Shown here: positions 43,201 to 44,373 of the stretch, one piece after another
Numbering within the stretch: position 1 is the stretch's first letter
How the letters are laid out: every line of letters starts with the position of its first letter
Origin: Ostrinia nubilalis
Lineage: Eukaryota > Arthropoda > Insecta > Lepidoptera > Crambidae
Length of the DNA stretch: 64,000 nucleotides
Direction: 5' to 3'
Assembly (NCBI RefSeq): GCF_963855985.1
Contig: NC_087117.1
Span: 5,529,001 to 5,593,000, forward strand
The notes under the pieces: model-generated
The model's database searches: none
Told to the model about the DNA's origin: nothing
Seen by the model: the letters and a program-made list of their open reading frames with translations, nothing else
Position numbers and translations under genes: made by a program

Positions 43201-44373
43201 AATTAAGAATTACAGTTGGGGAAACCCCAAGGCTCTATTTTAGGTCCGCAACTATATCATGTTGATAAAAATGATCTATTGACCAGTTTTGGTGGCGTGC
43301 AGGAGACAGTGGAAACTAAATGACCTGATGGTTTACTCACCGACGGTGGTGAGTAGCATATTGTCTAACAGCAGCGCGATGGCCACGATGACAAGCACGA
43401 GCTTATGATGCTAAGAAGAATGTTTTCTTAAGGGAACAGAGAGTCAGAGTGAGATCGTCAGTAGTTCTAGCAGGCTAATTAGTGGTAAGCTTACAACATA
43501 TTGGGTGAGAAGAATATTATAATTAGGTGTTCTGCAAGGATCTATTTTAAGCCCGCTCCTATATCTCGTTGGTAAAAATGATGCTATCGCAGGTTTGAAA
43601 TCTACCATTATTTATTTCTTTCTTTACTCACCGACGGTGGTGAGCATATTGGTTGAGAAGAATATTATGATAACTTAGGTGTTCTGCAAGGATCTATTTT
43701 AAGCACGCACCTATATCTCATTGGTAAAAACGATGCTATCGGCTATCGCAGGTTTGAAATCTACCATTATTTATTTCTTTCTTTCTTTACTCACCGACGG
43801 TGGTGAGCATATTGGTTGAGAAGAATATTATGATAACTTAGGTGTTCCGCAAGGATCTATTTTAAGCCCGCACCTATATCTCGTTGGTAAAAATGATGCT
43901 ATCGCAGGTTTGAAATCTACCATTATTTCTTTATTTCTTTCTTTACTCACCGACGGTGCAGTGGTGAGCATATTGGTTGAGAAGAATATCATGATAACTT
44001 AGGTGTTCTGCAAGGATCTATTTTAAGCCCGCACCTATATCTCATTGGTAAAAATGATGCTCTCGCAGGTTTGAAATCTACCATTATTTATTTCTTTCTT
44101 TCTTTACTCACCGACGGTGGTGAGCATATTGGTTGAGAAGAATATTATGATAACTTAGGTGTTCTGCAAGGATCTATTTTAAGCCCGCACCTATATCTCG
44201 TTGGTAAAAATGATGCTGTTATTCCTTTATTTCTTTCTTTACTCACCGACGGTGGTGAGCAGCATATTGTCCAGTAGAAGCGCGATGGCAACGATGACAA
44301 GCACCAGTTTCCGCGACTCACGCATGGCGCCGATGCGCGCGCGCCATCCGTAGCCGTCCGATGCTACGCCCAT
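2584..44373 (-). CDS. Vmat: Vesicular monoamine transporter (SLC18 family), 12 coding exons
   Basis: Proton-coupled antiporter that loads dopamine, serotonin, octopamine, tyramine or histamine from the cytosol into secretory vesicles; major facilitator fold with 12 helices. Coding segments in order: 44373-44247, 21660-21505, 20747-20615, 9260-9202, 8722-8601, 7950-7806, 6908-6807, 6175-6041, 5431-5340, 3652-3469, 3038-2905, 2649-2584. All junctions are GT-AG and phases join without a break, giving 484 residues. Family marks are LLLDNMLLT in helix 1 (Asp35, matching the essential Asp33 of human VMAT2), [10 protein letters not shown] (Lys122), [24 protein letters not shown] (Asp382) and IGDTAFC (Asp409). 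Sequons N83, N91 and N96 lie in the first luminal loop. [12 protein letters not shown] and [13 protein letters not shown] mark it as VMAT rather than the related acetylcholine transporter. The start has a good context (ACCATGG) and a splice acceptor 18 bases upstream, so 5' UTR exons lie further up. Confidence 0.95.
2712..2900 (+). repeat. Dispersed SINE-like repeat, family R2
   Basis: Shares with 5765-6030, 6505-6655 and 21160-21290 the strings GTCGTAAGCGACT, GAACATCAGGCCTCCCC and GAGAGGGTC.TGCT. All four copies lie inside Vmat introns. Borders are approximate. Confidence 0.5.
2905..3038 (-). CDS. Vmat: Vmat exon 11: helix 12 and start of C-tail
   Basis: Reads [20 protein letters not shown], then [19 protein letters not shown] and RDEKQ. 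LRSPPA is the conserved helix-12 end. The acceptor is TTTTTTCCTAAG and the donor GTACGT; it leaves in phase 0. Confidence 0.92.
3325..3465 (-). repeat. tRNA-derived SINE-like fragments
   Basis: On the minus strand two B-box-like strings, GGGTTCAATTCCC and AGTTCGATTCCCGTC, each follow a short A-box-like region. They are probably two partial SINEs. No complete tRNA fold was found. Confidence 0.35.
3469..3652 (-). CDS. Vmat: Vmat exon 10: helices 10-11 with functional aspartates
   Basis: Carries [19 protein letters not shown] (Asp382 in helix 10) and [19 protein letters not shown] (Asp409 in helix 11). These match Asp399 and Asp426 of human VMAT2, which take part in proton and substrate handling. 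The acceptor is CTTCCTAG and the donor GTGAGT. Confidence 0.94.
3977..4221. mobile_element. GC-rich foldback MITE
   Basis: The left arm CCTTAGCGCTCCTGCACACG is mirrored by CGTGTGTAGGAGCGCTAAGG at the right. The interior consists mainly of GCCGCC and GGCGGC strings in opposite orientation. Composition is about the reverse of the surrounding AT-rich DNA. Frames across it are composition artefacts. Confidence 0.65.
4217..4327. mobile_element. Small foldback abutting the GC-rich MITE
   Basis: TAAGGCCCTCGCCCACG at the left is mirrored by CGTGGGCGAGGGCCCTTA at the right, about 110 bases in all. It overlaps the TAAGG end of the previous foldback, so one probably inserted into the tip of the other. 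Confidence 0.5.
4452..5290. mobile_element. MITE family M3, copy split by an insertion
   Basis: Ends CACTGAACTGTCCCA and TGGGACAGTTCAGTG, with GGCGCCACCGTCAATACC inside. Intact copies of about 150 bases are at 8249-8399 and 60877-61021. Here about 690 bases are inserted after the first 60. Confidence 0.65.
4926..5125. repeat. Near-perfect hairpin
   Basis: Arms of about 90 bases from TACCTCTAGTAGGAAAAAC to GCGCCCCCT, mirrored as AGGGGGCGC to CTACTAGAGGTA, with a loop of about 15 bases. It lies inside the insertion that splits the M3 copy. Probably a foldback element. Confidence 0.7.
5340..5431 (-). CDS. Vmat: Vmat exon 9: loop 8-9 and helix 9
   Basis: Reads [20 protein letters not shown] then [17 protein letters not shown] is the loop motif that repeats between the two halves of the transporter fold. 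The acceptor is TTTATCCAG and the donor GTATGT; it leaves in phase 0. Confidence 0.93.
5562..5700 (-). mobile_element. 3' end of endonuclease/RT LINE (fragment)
   Basis: Minus-strand tail of the family best seen at 63053-63585. It carries the GGACGTCC...GCCTATG string and ends in (ATG)n, which reads CATCATCATC on the plus strand. Only the last 45 or so codons remain. Confidence 0.7.
5765..6030 (+). repeat. Two tandem partial copies of repeat R2
   Basis: GCGAACATCAGCCCTCCCC and GAGAGGGTCCTGCTACTGCA, followed by a second partial GAGAGGGTCCTGCTCCTGCAG that stops at the exon 8 donor. Same family as 2712-2900. Confidence 0.45.
6041..6175 (-). CDS. Vmat: Vmat exon 8: helices 7-8
   Basis: Reads [20 protein letters not shown] then [26 protein letters not shown] is strongly conserved in VMATs. 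The acceptor is TTCTCCTCAG and the donor GTAAGC. Confidence 0.93.
6330..6415 (-). mobile_element. Jockey-like LINE 3' UTR fragment
   Basis: The reverse of the 3' UTR string GTGACTGAGTTTGTTCCGGC...CTTCTCAGC...CGAAGCGCTGGTAGGG found after the Jockey frames at 11180 and 29400. Confidence 0.6.
6505..6735 (+). repeat. Repeat R2 followed by tRNA-derived SINE fragment
   Basis: 6505-6655 is an R2 copy. From 6665 a Pol III-like segment ends with the B-box-like GGGCTCGATTCCCAG, so part of this is probably a tRNA-derived SINE. Confidence 0.4.
6807..6908 (-). CDS. Vmat: Vmat exon 7: cytoplasmic loop between helices 6 and 7
   Basis: Reads [20 protein letters not shown] and then [14 protein letters not shown], the central loop and the start of helix 7. 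The acceptor is CTCCCCAG and the donor GTAAGA; it is phase 1 on both sides. Confidence 0.92.
7448..7795 (-). mobile_element. Endonuclease/RT LINE C-terminal fragment
   Basis: The minus strand reads the family tail: [15 protein letters not shown], then WQWAGH-like and [16 protein letters not shown]. It starts within exon 6 flanking sequence and ends in the (ATG)n tail. Frames are broken; it lies in Vmat intron 6. Confidence 0.7.
7806..7950 (-). CDS. Vmat: Vmat exon 6: helices 5-6
   Basis: Reads [33 protein letters not shown] and [14 protein letters not shown]. This is the conserved glycine-rich helix 5 and helix 6. The acceptor is ATCCACAG and the donor GTAAGT; it leaves in phase 1. Confidence 0.93.
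8249..8399. mobile_element. MITE family M3, intact copy
   Basis: ATGAACTGTCCCACACGTGA at the left is mirrored by GGACAGTTCAGTGT at the right. The interior GATGGTGGCGCCCCC mirrors GGGGCGCCACCGTC. About 150 bases. Confidence 0.7.
8601..8722 (-). CDS. Vmat: Vmat exon 5: helices 3-4 with GRSY motif
   Basis: Reads [20 protein letters not shown] then [28 protein letters not shown] is a VMAT mark; acetylcholine transporters differ here. The acceptor is TTCCACAG and the donor GTGAGT; it leaves in phase 0. Confidence 0.93.
8791..8945 (+). repeat. Dispersed repeat R1
   Basis: Shares ACGGGACTATTCCCA, CGCTGCAACTCCTGTGT, GAAGGTCAAGTTTGTCCCGG and ACCCGCAACGAAATTAATC with 24828-25015, 40248-40430 and 55624-55812. 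Looks like a SINE or a small non-autonomous element; class unknown. Confidence 0.5.
9027..9160 (+). mobile_element. Endonuclease/RT LINE 3' end
   Basis: GCAGGAAGCCACTGAATGCA...CATTGGGGGAGGCCTATG...GTGGACGTCCTGTGGCTGAAAT, the last codons of the family seen at 63053-63585, with a degraded tail. Confidence 0.65.
9202..9260 (-). CDS. Vmat: Vmat exon 4: helix 3
   Basis: A 59-base exon reading [19 protein letters not shown], the third helix. The acceptor is CTTTTCAG and the donor GTAAGT. The 11.4-kb intron between it and exon 3 is almost entirely mobile DNA. Confidence 0.92.
9297..9394 (+). repeat. Minisatellite, ~36-bp unit (part A)
   Basis: Three units of the type ATGGTTAAGAGGTACAACGA separated by GTT.AAG-like spacers. 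The same unit makes up 20333-20535 at the other end of the same intron. Confidence 0.7.
9395..11322 (+). mobile_element. Jockey-like non-LTR retrotransposon, 5'-truncated
   Basis: Inserted into the Vmat intron 3 minisatellite. It holds the ORF2 part described separately and a 3' UTR (GTGACTGAGTTTCTTGCGC, TCAGCACTGGCCCATTTA). The 3' tail is AAATAAATGAATTTTATG. The endonuclease domain and ORF1 are missing. Confidence 0.8.
9489..11111 (+). CDS. Jockey-like reverse transcriptase (ORF2, C-terminal 540 residues)
   Basis: Copies the element's RNA into DNA at the nick. RT motifs in order: [13 protein letters not shown] at about residue 82, [43 protein letters not shown] (first catalytic Asp), [19 protein letters not shown] and LFADDTS (catalytic Asp pair, about residue 259). 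A thumb and C-terminal region ends near VDDYIKDKN. The frame is open upstream of the Met with no start of its own, so the N-terminal endonuclease is lost by 5' truncation. There are no internal stops over 540 codons, so it is young. The copy at 27671-28878 is a clear relative but not identical. Confidence 0.9.
   Translation: MNSSPILAESLLKSNVTECQSLLQFRHIDCNTVIKTFRELNMKKTEDLWGISVSIIGTIIDTIAPHLAFIFNTCIDQGCFPSLMKLGKIIPLFKAGDKCDPSNFRPISILPVLSKIFEKIIFHQILSHFIFNKLLHNKQFGFTKGRSTTDAGVALLKHVFDAWESKKDAVGIFCDLSKAFDCVDHQTLLKKLRHYGVSDEALDLLNSYLTGRKQKVCINGTESSGAPLTMGVPQGSILGPLLFLIYINDLPYFVKDLCDIVLFADDTSHIFKVDRGKVNLDDINDTLSQVLHWFTVNNLLLNANKTKCIKFTLPNVRQVPTQLMVKNEPLNSISSTTFLGITLDSKLQWGPHIETLSARLSSAAFAVRKIRQLTDIETARLVYFSYFHSIMSYGILLWGSAADIETVFVLQKRAVRAIYNLGPRFSLREFFKEINILTVASQFIYESLLYVRKNIEQFTRKSDLHKFNTRNKNKLAVPNFRLHKIGNSFMGKCIKLFNKLPQTVVELPIHKFKAHIKSTLMKKGYYKVDDYIKDKNVWNV
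11393..11560 (-). repeat. Unassigned LINE or SINE tail-like sequence
   Basis: Follows an A-rich run (11345-11390), and includes TTTCTAACCTAAAATGCGAG and GGTCACCAGGCCTCACCCCC. This layout suits the 3' end of a minus-strand retroposon. Family not recognised. Confidence 0.3.
11673..11720 (+). repeat. 34-bp direct repeat (left copy) and (ATCT)n
   Basis: AGGTGAGTGTGCGAATGAAT... to GTGTTTAT at 11673-11706 recurs with one difference at 15961-15994. It is followed by ATCT repeats up to the TIR element. Confidence 0.6.
11722..13823. mobile_element. 2.1-kb TIR element, family M4 (TA target)
   Basis: The left end CAGGGTGTTGATTTCAATAC continues TCGCCATATTTATTTAGG. It is mirrored at the right by CCTAAATATGGCG then GGTATTGAAATCAACACCCTG. 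TA flanks both ends. No transposase frame is visible; the interior includes a GC-rich patch at 13565-13680. A 380-bp deletion derivative is at 44543-44924. Confidence 0.7.
13828..14092. mobile_element. Foldback MITE, CAGGGTGTTAGG family (TA target)
   Basis: Arms of about 110 bases: CAGGGTGTTAGGTAAATGGG... mirrored by ...CCCATTTACCTAACACCCTG, flanked by TA. It begins four bases after the M4 element ends. Confidence 0.8.
14093..15960. other. AT-rich unassigned sequence with poly-C/poly-G runs
   Basis: 14100-14215 resembles the GAGAACGGCTAGGCCGATTGA repeat common in insect mobile DNA. 14715-14920 carries several runs of 7 to 14 C or G. CCCCTATTTCGGG at 14488 and CGAAATAGGGGACACC at 15474 are inverted relatives, which suggests a decayed TIR element. 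No gene seen. Confidence 0.4.
15961..15994 (+). repeat. 34-bp direct repeat (right copy)
   Basis: Matches 11673-11706 with one mismatch. The two copies bracket 4.25 kb of mobile DNA. Confidence 0.6.
16409..18393. mobile_element. 2-kb palindromic element with ~825-bp arms
   Basis: Starts GGGTCATTCCACAAAAATAT and ends ATATTTTTGTGGAATGACCC. Arms run to about 17234 and from about 17570 with scattered differences. The centre holds a second palindrome (17231-17367) whose inner ends are GGAATGACCC and GGCCATTCC. No long frame. Type of transposon unknown; no clear target duplication. Confidence 0.75.
18518..20330 (+). mobile_element. Decayed piggyBac-like element
   Basis: Contains the broken transposase at 19083-19848. 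The left end may be the TTAA at 18518, just before subterminal half-palindromes GTTCACCCCAATGAAC and GTTCATCGGGATGAAC. The right end is not identified. Confidence 0.45.
19083..19848 (+). pseudogene. piggyBac-like transposase, N-terminal part, frameshifted
   Basis: A 14-base first exon (ATGGAGAAATTCAG, then GTATGT) appears to join 19312 after GGCAAG, giving [15 protein letters not shown]. The second exon continues [35 protein letters not shown] and [11 protein letters not shown], acidic N-terminal sequence typical of the piggyBac-derived (PGBD) group. Near 19525 the frame shifts, and the family-like text resumes one frame over as [17 protein letters not shown] and [16 protein letters not shown]. 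It stops at 19848, before any catalytic aspartate. Sequence is therefore N-terminal only and non-functional. Confidence 0.65.
20333..20535 (+). repeat. Minisatellite, ~36-bp unit (part B)
   Basis: About five to six units around TATGGTTAAGAGGTACGACG and AGTTAAAGC. A single stray unit is at 18855-18895. The minus-strand frame across it (YLLTIG repeats) is repeat-driven, not a gene. Confidence 0.75.
20615..20747 (-). CDS. Vmat: Vmat exon 3: helix 2
   Basis: Encodes NITAEKE then [20 protein letters not shown], the conserved helix-2 stretch with the lysine that pairs with a helix-11 aspartate in VMATs. The acceptor is TTCTTCCAG and the donor GTAAAC. It is 133 bases and ends in phase 2. A third luminal sequon (NIT) lies at its start. 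Confidence 0.93.
20860..21030 (-). mobile_element. Endonuclease/RT LINE 3' end (variant)
   Basis: CAAATGACATCCACTGCTGG...CCTCCCCCAAGGATTTCC...TTCACCAGATCGTCGGTC. Same subfamily as 31505-31840 and 42105-42325. It sits just upstream of Vmat exon 3. Confidence 0.65.
21160..21290 (+). repeat. Degraded repeat R2
   Basis: GTGAACATCAGGCCTTCCC and AGTGGAGACTCTGAATGAC match the R2 copies near exons 7 to 11. Confidence 0.35.
21505..21660 (-). CDS. Vmat: Vmat exon 2: end of helix 1 and first luminal loop
   Basis: Starts [15 protein letters not shown], the classic VMAT continuation of helix 1. Then comes a loop with a run of five prolines, CPC and two N-glycosylation sequons (NVT twice). The acceptor is TTGTCCACAG and the donor GTAACT. 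It is 156 bases, entering and leaving in phase 1. Confidence 0.93.
21772..21789 (+). other. tRNA-Tyr 3' end with CCA (retroelement priming-site remnant)
   Basis: ATCCGGCTCGAAGGACCA, the 3' 18 bases of animal tRNA-Tyr including CCA. CCA is added after transcription in eukaryotes, so this comes from a reverse-transcribed primer site and not from a tRNA gene. It is identical to the complement of the BEL/Pao primer site at 35171-35188. Confidence 0.55.
21972..22168. mobile_element. MITE family M11
   Basis: ATAGATCGT..CCACGAAGACGCGCCCCAC at the left, mirrored by GTGGGGCGCGTCTTCGTGG...ACGATCTAT at the right. A second copy is at 55873-56062. Confidence 0.65.
22195..22370 (-). mobile_element. Endonuclease/RT LINE 3' end with long (TCA)n tail
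   Basis: About 17 TCA units (22195-22247) are the element's (ATG)n tail seen from the plus strand. They run straight into GCCATAGGACGTCCACTG and the usual last codons. Confidence 0.7.
22566..22710. mobile_element. MITE family M1, intact copy
   Basis: Ends CGCCCGTATTCACAAA and TTTGTGAATACGGGCG, 145 bases. Other copies: 45715-45765, 53485-53623, 61911-62032 and 62307-62412. Confidence 0.75.
22711..23320. other. AT-rich intron sequence, no gene seen
   Basis: AT-rich with repeated short strings such as GGTTTTCAGAAAG and AGTTAGGTT at 22910-23080, a weak tandem pattern. No reading frame of note. Confidence 0.35.
23382..24711. mobile_element. 1.3-kb long-TIR element with internal palindromes
   Basis: The left GGTGCAGTCCTGTTGTCCCC is mirrored at the right end by GGACAACAGGACTGCACC. 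Arms of about 245 bases hold repeated GTTGTCCCCCCTGG boxes, and a perfect palindrome with half-site AACAGGATTTC occurs in both. The interior carries a Helitron-like insertion at 24021-24246 and another partial one near 23740. R1 fragments lie on each side. Confidence 0.7.
24021..24246 (+). mobile_element. Helitron-like non-autonomous element, type B
   Basis: Begins TCTATACTTAATATTATAAA, contains GCTGAAGAGTTTGTTTG and GATAGCCCATTTATTGAGG, and ends GTCGCGGGCACAGCTAG|T. A TC start, a CTAG (CTRR) end and no target duplication suit Helitrons; this class assignment is inference. Confidence 0.55.
24828..25015 (+). repeat. Dispersed repeat R1
   Basis: ACGGGACTATTCCCACCTCT through ACCCGCAACGAAATTAATC to GTTCGAAATTAATGTTCGAC; a full-length copy of the R1 family. 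Confidence 0.5.
25029..25195 (-). mobile_element. Helitron-like element, type C fragment
   Basis: GCGACCGCCCACGACTTC, CCGTTTTACATC and GCGGATGTCTACACCCTATA match the minus-strand type C copies at 39879 and 56183. Degraded. Confidence 0.45.
25503..25693 (-). repeat. BEL/Pao 3' LTR
   Basis: Starts TGTAGTTTATTATTC and ends GCGGCCGCAACA in plus orientation. The left target duplication AATAC is at 25498-25502. It differs from the other LTR only in GGCGGCC against GGCCGCC. Confidence 0.9.
25775..26590 (-). pseudogene. BEL/Pao integrase C-terminal half plus DUF5641, broken
   Basis: The minus frame 26380-25775 holds [20 protein letters not shown] (the catalytic Glu is in GGLYEA), ILNSRPL and the C-terminal domain [10 protein letters not shown]...[12 protein letters not shown]...KICPLP. 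Upstream, [19 protein letters not shown] and [12 protein letters not shown] are in different frames. Stops sit near 26460, where the SDNG motif with a catalytic Asp should be. Nothing of reverse transcriptase or RNase H is found between here and the protease. Confidence 0.8.
26591..27105. other. BEL/Pao internal sequence without recognisable domain
   Basis: Lies where reverse transcriptase and RNase H would be, but the length is too short and frames are closed. It holds many TCGAGT strings. Probably scrambled remnant. Confidence 0.4.
27244..27675 (-). pseudogene. BEL/Pao aspartic protease, broken
   Basis: Carries [20 protein letters not shown], the DSG active-site motif of retroelement proteases. 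The frame stops at 27244, and its continuation ([16 protein letters not shown], then [10 protein letters not shown]) lies one frame over down to about 27110. This shows a small deletion or frameshift. The upstream side is cut at 27671 by the Jockey insertion. Confidence 0.75.
27671..29588 (+). mobile_element. Jockey-like LINE nested in BEL/Pao
   Basis: 5'-truncated in the RT fingers, with the full 3' UTR (GTGACTGAGTTTGTTGCGGC, GAAGCGCTGGTAGGG) and a tail of TTTGAC units at 29561-29588. It breaks the element between the Gag zinc fingers and the protease. Second member of the family at 9395-11322. Confidence 0.85.
27676..28878 (+). CDS. Jockey-like reverse transcriptase, C-terminal ~400 residues
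   Basis: The frame is open from the insertion edge without a start of its own: [58 protein letters not shown] with both catalytic Asp, then the same C-terminal region as the copy at 9489. No internal stop. The fingers and endonuclease are missing, so it is inactive. Related to the other copy (shared [27 protein letters not shown]) but diverged at many positions, so the two are different insertions. Confidence 0.88.
   Translation, partial: YGFTKGRSTTDAGVALLKHIFEAWENSQNALGVFCDLSKAFDCVEHQTLIRKLHYYGVKDSALDLIQSYLNFRVQKVDINGVLSSGSPVKMGVPQGSILGPFLFLIYINDLPYFVKDSCEIVLFADDTSLIFNIDRSKNNFDDVNNALTRVLSWFTTNNLQLNAKKTKCIKFSLPNVKTVSTQIELNNNAIDLVDSTVFLGITLDSKLQWGPHIETLAGKLSSAAFAIKRIRSLTDVSTARLVYFSYFHSLMSYGIMLWGKAADFETIFILQKRAIRYLYKMKARASLRELFKEIGILTAASQYILNCILFIQQNINEFKKKSDIHQINTRNKNKLAIPAFRLNKVFATFMGQGIHFYNKVPDKYKELPYNKFKGIVKDHMLKKAYYTTRDFLNDKSSWE
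29589..29822 (-). pseudogene. BEL/Pao Gag zinc-finger part, split from Gag
   Basis: Reads [19 protein letters not shown], then [14 protein letters not shown] and [13 protein letters not shown], three Cys/His clusters of BEL/Pao Gag (CX2CX4HX4C types). It is cut on the downstream side by the nested Jockey tail at 29588, so the frame runs into (GTCAAA)n. Confidence 0.8.
30798..31438. mobile_element. TIR element with internal tandem duplication
   Basis: AAAGGACATCATCCAT at the left is mirrored by ATGGATGATGTCCTTT at the right. The adjacent TTTGGTCCAAAATCAAAAGT is also inverted. Nearly three head-to-tail units of about 155 bases (each with AGTGCTGTATTCTGACAGAA) fill the left side, with one inverted unit at the right. 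Confidence 0.7.
31505..31840 (-). mobile_element. Endonuclease/RT LINE C-terminal fragment
   Basis: CCAAATGACGTCCACTGC through TCGTCGGTCCACCTAGT to CGAGATTCGATCACGCAGG and GCATAGCCCGCTCCATCGC; the same region as 63140-63560, read backwards. Confidence 0.65.
33862..34926 (-). CDS. BEL/Pao Gag, N-terminal part (interrupted)
   Basis: A frame of 354 codons. The first ~310 residues are family sequence: [17 protein letters not shown] at residue 10, then [19 protein letters not shown] and RNSLQGSAA, the hallmark of the DUF1759 Gag domain of BEL/Pao elements. From about [10 protein letters not shown] the text is foreign and ends at a stop, so Gag is cut by an insertion near 33900-33960. The zinc-finger part continues at 29822. 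The start codon is 245 bases inside the primer site. Confidence 0.85.
   Translation of the reverse strand: MPAKLSELVSKRGVIKAKLTRFYNKVKDESCIVESDVKTIQFQFDSLKDLYESFNEIQCQIEFTDVDQLEKHLDERDAFEGTYAEALSIGKRLFADSTFEEAQSNNGHNGVHIQGLKLPTISLPCFDGSYDKWIEYRDTFASLVHDNHNLPLITKYHYLRNSLQGSAAILLQSLEFSAQNYAVAWQLLNDRYHNKRLLIHNHVKSLFSIDNIANESYCSIRQLLDCMTKNLAALKSLGEPVDSWDTVIIYLVSSKLDSTTSRQWEEHRSSNTVPTLEQFTNFLRDRADLLETMSSKQSQSLKPIRNFQPKQVLSVTTTKYDTWVNINKLDFCLIPVANFNFLFPKLFCGRNNSK
35171..35188 (-). other. tRNA-Tyr primer binding site of the BEL/Pao element
   Basis: TGGTCCTTCGAGCCGGAT on the minus strand, seven bases inside the 5' LTR. It is complementary to the 3' 18 bases of animal tRNA-Tyr, where minus-strand DNA synthesis would start. 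Confidence 0.75.
35196..35386 (-). repeat. BEL/Pao 5' LTR
   Basis: The same 191 bases; the right target duplication AATAC is at 35387-35391. It should hold the element's promoter on the minus strand. Confidence 0.9.
35445..35612 (-). mobile_element. Endonuclease/RT LINE 3' end
   Basis: CTGCTGAACATAGGCCTCCC to TGGGTGGACGTCCTACGCTG with a CATCATCAT tail at its start. It begins about 60 bases beyond the BEL/Pao right border. Confidence 0.65.
35613..35800 (+). mobile_element. Helitron-like element, type C fragment
   Basis: CACCTACTCATCACGAAATC, CTACAAGTGCTAGGAGTCTC and TGGGGGTTCC match type C copies. The 3' end is missing. Confidence 0.45.
35881..36080 (+). mobile_element. Helitron-like non-autonomous element, type A
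   Basis: TCTATACTAATATTATAATG, GCGAAAGTAACTCTGTCTG, GAGTCCCGGGAAAGGACATA and the end GCCGCGGGCGGAAAGCTAG|T. Copies: 39418-39632, 50140-50250 and 58597-58822. Confidence 0.55.
36081..36825. other. Intron sequence, no gene seen
   Basis: A moderately GC-rich patch at 36180-36260 (CTTCGCGCCATCGCGGAATG) and another at 36590-36800 (AACGCATT repeated). No open frame with recognisable similarity. Confidence 0.35.
36826..36843 (+). other. tRNA-Tyr 3' end with CCA (second remnant)
   Basis: ATCCGGCTCGAAGGACCA again, in the same orientation as 21772 and as the BEL/Pao primer site. The sequence beyond it does not match the LTR at 35196, so it is a different element or a decayed one. Confidence 0.5.
36844..37505. 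other. Intron sequence, no gene seen
   Basis: Contains a short direct repeat, GGATGTATCGATAAA, at 37112 and 37171 with TTGGGCCATTTTG/CTGGGTGGTTTTG beside it. Otherwise featureless. Confidence 0.3.
37508..37790. mobile_element. MITE related to 42985-43195, with the 3891-type ends inside
   Basis: GCGTTTTAGCGCCCATCAGT, AGAGTAAGGTCCTGTCC and GAGAGCCCTCATTATT match the copy at 42985. CTCGGAAAGGGATC...CGATCCCTTTCCGGGTTGAT at 37599-37738 matches the ends of the 3891-4430 element, so one is probably nested in the other. Confidence 0.5.
37791..38065. other. Intron sequence with GC-rich patch, no gene seen
   Basis: 37905-37970 carries GCCGGGAAATTGCCCGG and GACCGGGCCGAGTGCACCC, short local palindromes. 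No gene. Confidence 0.3.
38072..38215 (+). mobile_element. Helitron-like non-autonomous element, type C
   Basis: TCTATAAAAGCGAAAGGTC, ACTGACTGACTGA, TCACGAAATCTCACAAAC and the end GTCGCGGGCGGCCGCTAG|T. One of at least eight copies or fragments in the window. Confidence 0.55.
38224..39171. mobile_element. piggyBac-type MITE (TTAA target)
   Basis: The left end CCTTTAACTACTGACGTGGG is mirrored at the right by CCTCAGTAGCTAAAGG, with TTAA at 38220-38223 and 39172-39175. Subterminal boxes GGGCCTCTCAGGCCC at about 38243 and 38413, and a mirror-related box near 39112. No transposase frame. The target site and end design fit piggyBac; the family name is inference. Confidence 0.65.
39173..39397 (+). 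mobile_element. Helitron-like element, type B
   Basis: CAGCTGAAGAATTTGATGTT, AGGAACTACTGGTCC, CAATAGGGGCCGAGCAG and the end GTCGCGGGCACAGCTGG. It starts against the piggyBac-type MITE and lacks the first bases. Confidence 0.5.
39418..39632 (+). mobile_element. Helitron-like element, type A
   Basis: CTACTAATATTATAAATGCG, GTTTGAGTCCCGGGAAAGGA and the end CGGGCACAGCTAG. Fuller copy than 35881. Confidence 0.55.
39879..40087 (-). mobile_element. Helitron-like element, type C
   Basis: On plus it begins CTAGCGGCCACCCGCGACTTC and ends in AGTCAGTCAGTCACTTTTGA. The minus orientation gives the usual CTAG terminus. Confidence 0.55.
40248..40430 (+). repeat. Dispersed repeat R1
   Basis: ACGGGACTATTCCCACCTCT to GTTCGAAATTAAGGTTCGAC; full copy of the family. 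Confidence 0.5.
40545..41625. mobile_element. hAT-like element with 8-bp target duplication
   Basis: CAGGGATGTTATGGATAT at the left and ATATCCATAACATCCCTA at the right, flanked on both sides by CCCCATAG. The 8-bp duplication and CAGGG end are hAT features. Its interior is occupied by the nested element at 40641-41562. Confidence 0.75.
40641..41562. mobile_element. Second hAT-like element nested in the first
   Basis: TAGTGTCCGACCGAA at the left, TTCGGTCGGACACTA at the right, flanked by TAATATTA on both sides (8 bp). Both flanks carry runs of TTTCGG/CCGAAA hexamers. 40800-40925 is a GC-rich stretch ending TTTGGTAAGT, like a 5' exon and donor. No transposase frame remains. Confidence 0.7.
42000..42095 (+). 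mobile_element. Helitron-like element, type B fragment
   Basis: TTATTCTCAGGAATTAAGTA, TGTGTTGGATACTGTCC and ACGAGGAAAGCTATAGGCTT, the middle of type B only. It is cut at 42095 by the LINE tail. Confidence 0.4.
42105..42325 (-). mobile_element. Endonuclease/RT LINE C-terminal fragment
   Basis: TTCAGCCGAAAGACGCCCAC, CAAAGGCCTCCCCCAAGGA and GGTCCACCTAGTGGGAGGCC; the same subfamily as 31505. A GTTC repeat (CGTTCGTTCGTTCG) precedes it. Confidence 0.65.
42569..42600 (+). mobile_element. Single end of a CAGGGTGT-type element
   Basis: TACAGGGTGTTTCGTGAGCG begins like the TA-flanked CAGGGTGT elements at 11722, 13828, 47666 and 53873, but I found no matching other end within 2 kb. Confidence 0.3.
42688..42782. 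mobile_element. MITE family M2, partial
   Basis: GCCCGTTTTCACCATCAATC and TAAGTGACCCCTATGGTAAC; the right end is degraded. Intact copies: 49026-49140, 52912-53027. Confidence 0.6.
42985..43195. mobile_element. MITE with internal duplication
   Basis: GAGGGCTATCGTTTTAGCGC at the left and AACAATAGCCCTC at the right. GGCGCCACTGTAGAGTAAGG occurs twice (about 43015 and 43121). Relative at 37508. Confidence 0.5.
43205..44246. repeat. Six-unit tandem array: Vmat exon end plus RT fragment
   Basis: Units of 135-163 bases. On the minus strand each carries the exon end (..ATGCTCACCACCGTCG) with donor GTGAGT, and a plus-strand reverse-transcriptase scrap ([14 protein letters not shown] type) about 75-105 bases away. 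Donors start at 43335, 43626, 43789, 43945, 44106 and 44241; RT scraps at about 43212, 43523, 43675, 43838, 43999 and 44155. Only the first and last units keep a whole exon. The 43838 scrap retains GVPQG. Confidence 0.8.
43341..43410 (-). CDS. Second copy of Vmat helix-1 exon (possible mutually exclusive exon)
   Basis: A 70-base exon-like segment with acceptor TTCTTCTTAG and donor GTGAGT. It reads [23 protein letters not shown] plus one base, so it would join exon 2 in the same phase as the start exon. Over the 21 codons from Lys to Val shared with exon 1, eight bases in seven codons differ and all are silent. It has no start codon, and a TAG stands in frame at the acceptor. It would therefore need an upstream coding exon ending in phase 0. 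Splicing both copies together would break the frame, so they could only be alternatives. It could also be a young, unused duplicate, but silent-only change argues for use. Confidence 0.6.

Noticed and set aside
43626..44127. Four extra complete Vmat exons
   Set aside because: These units keep only about 20 exon bases before the donor and have no acceptor, so they cannot be whole coding exons.
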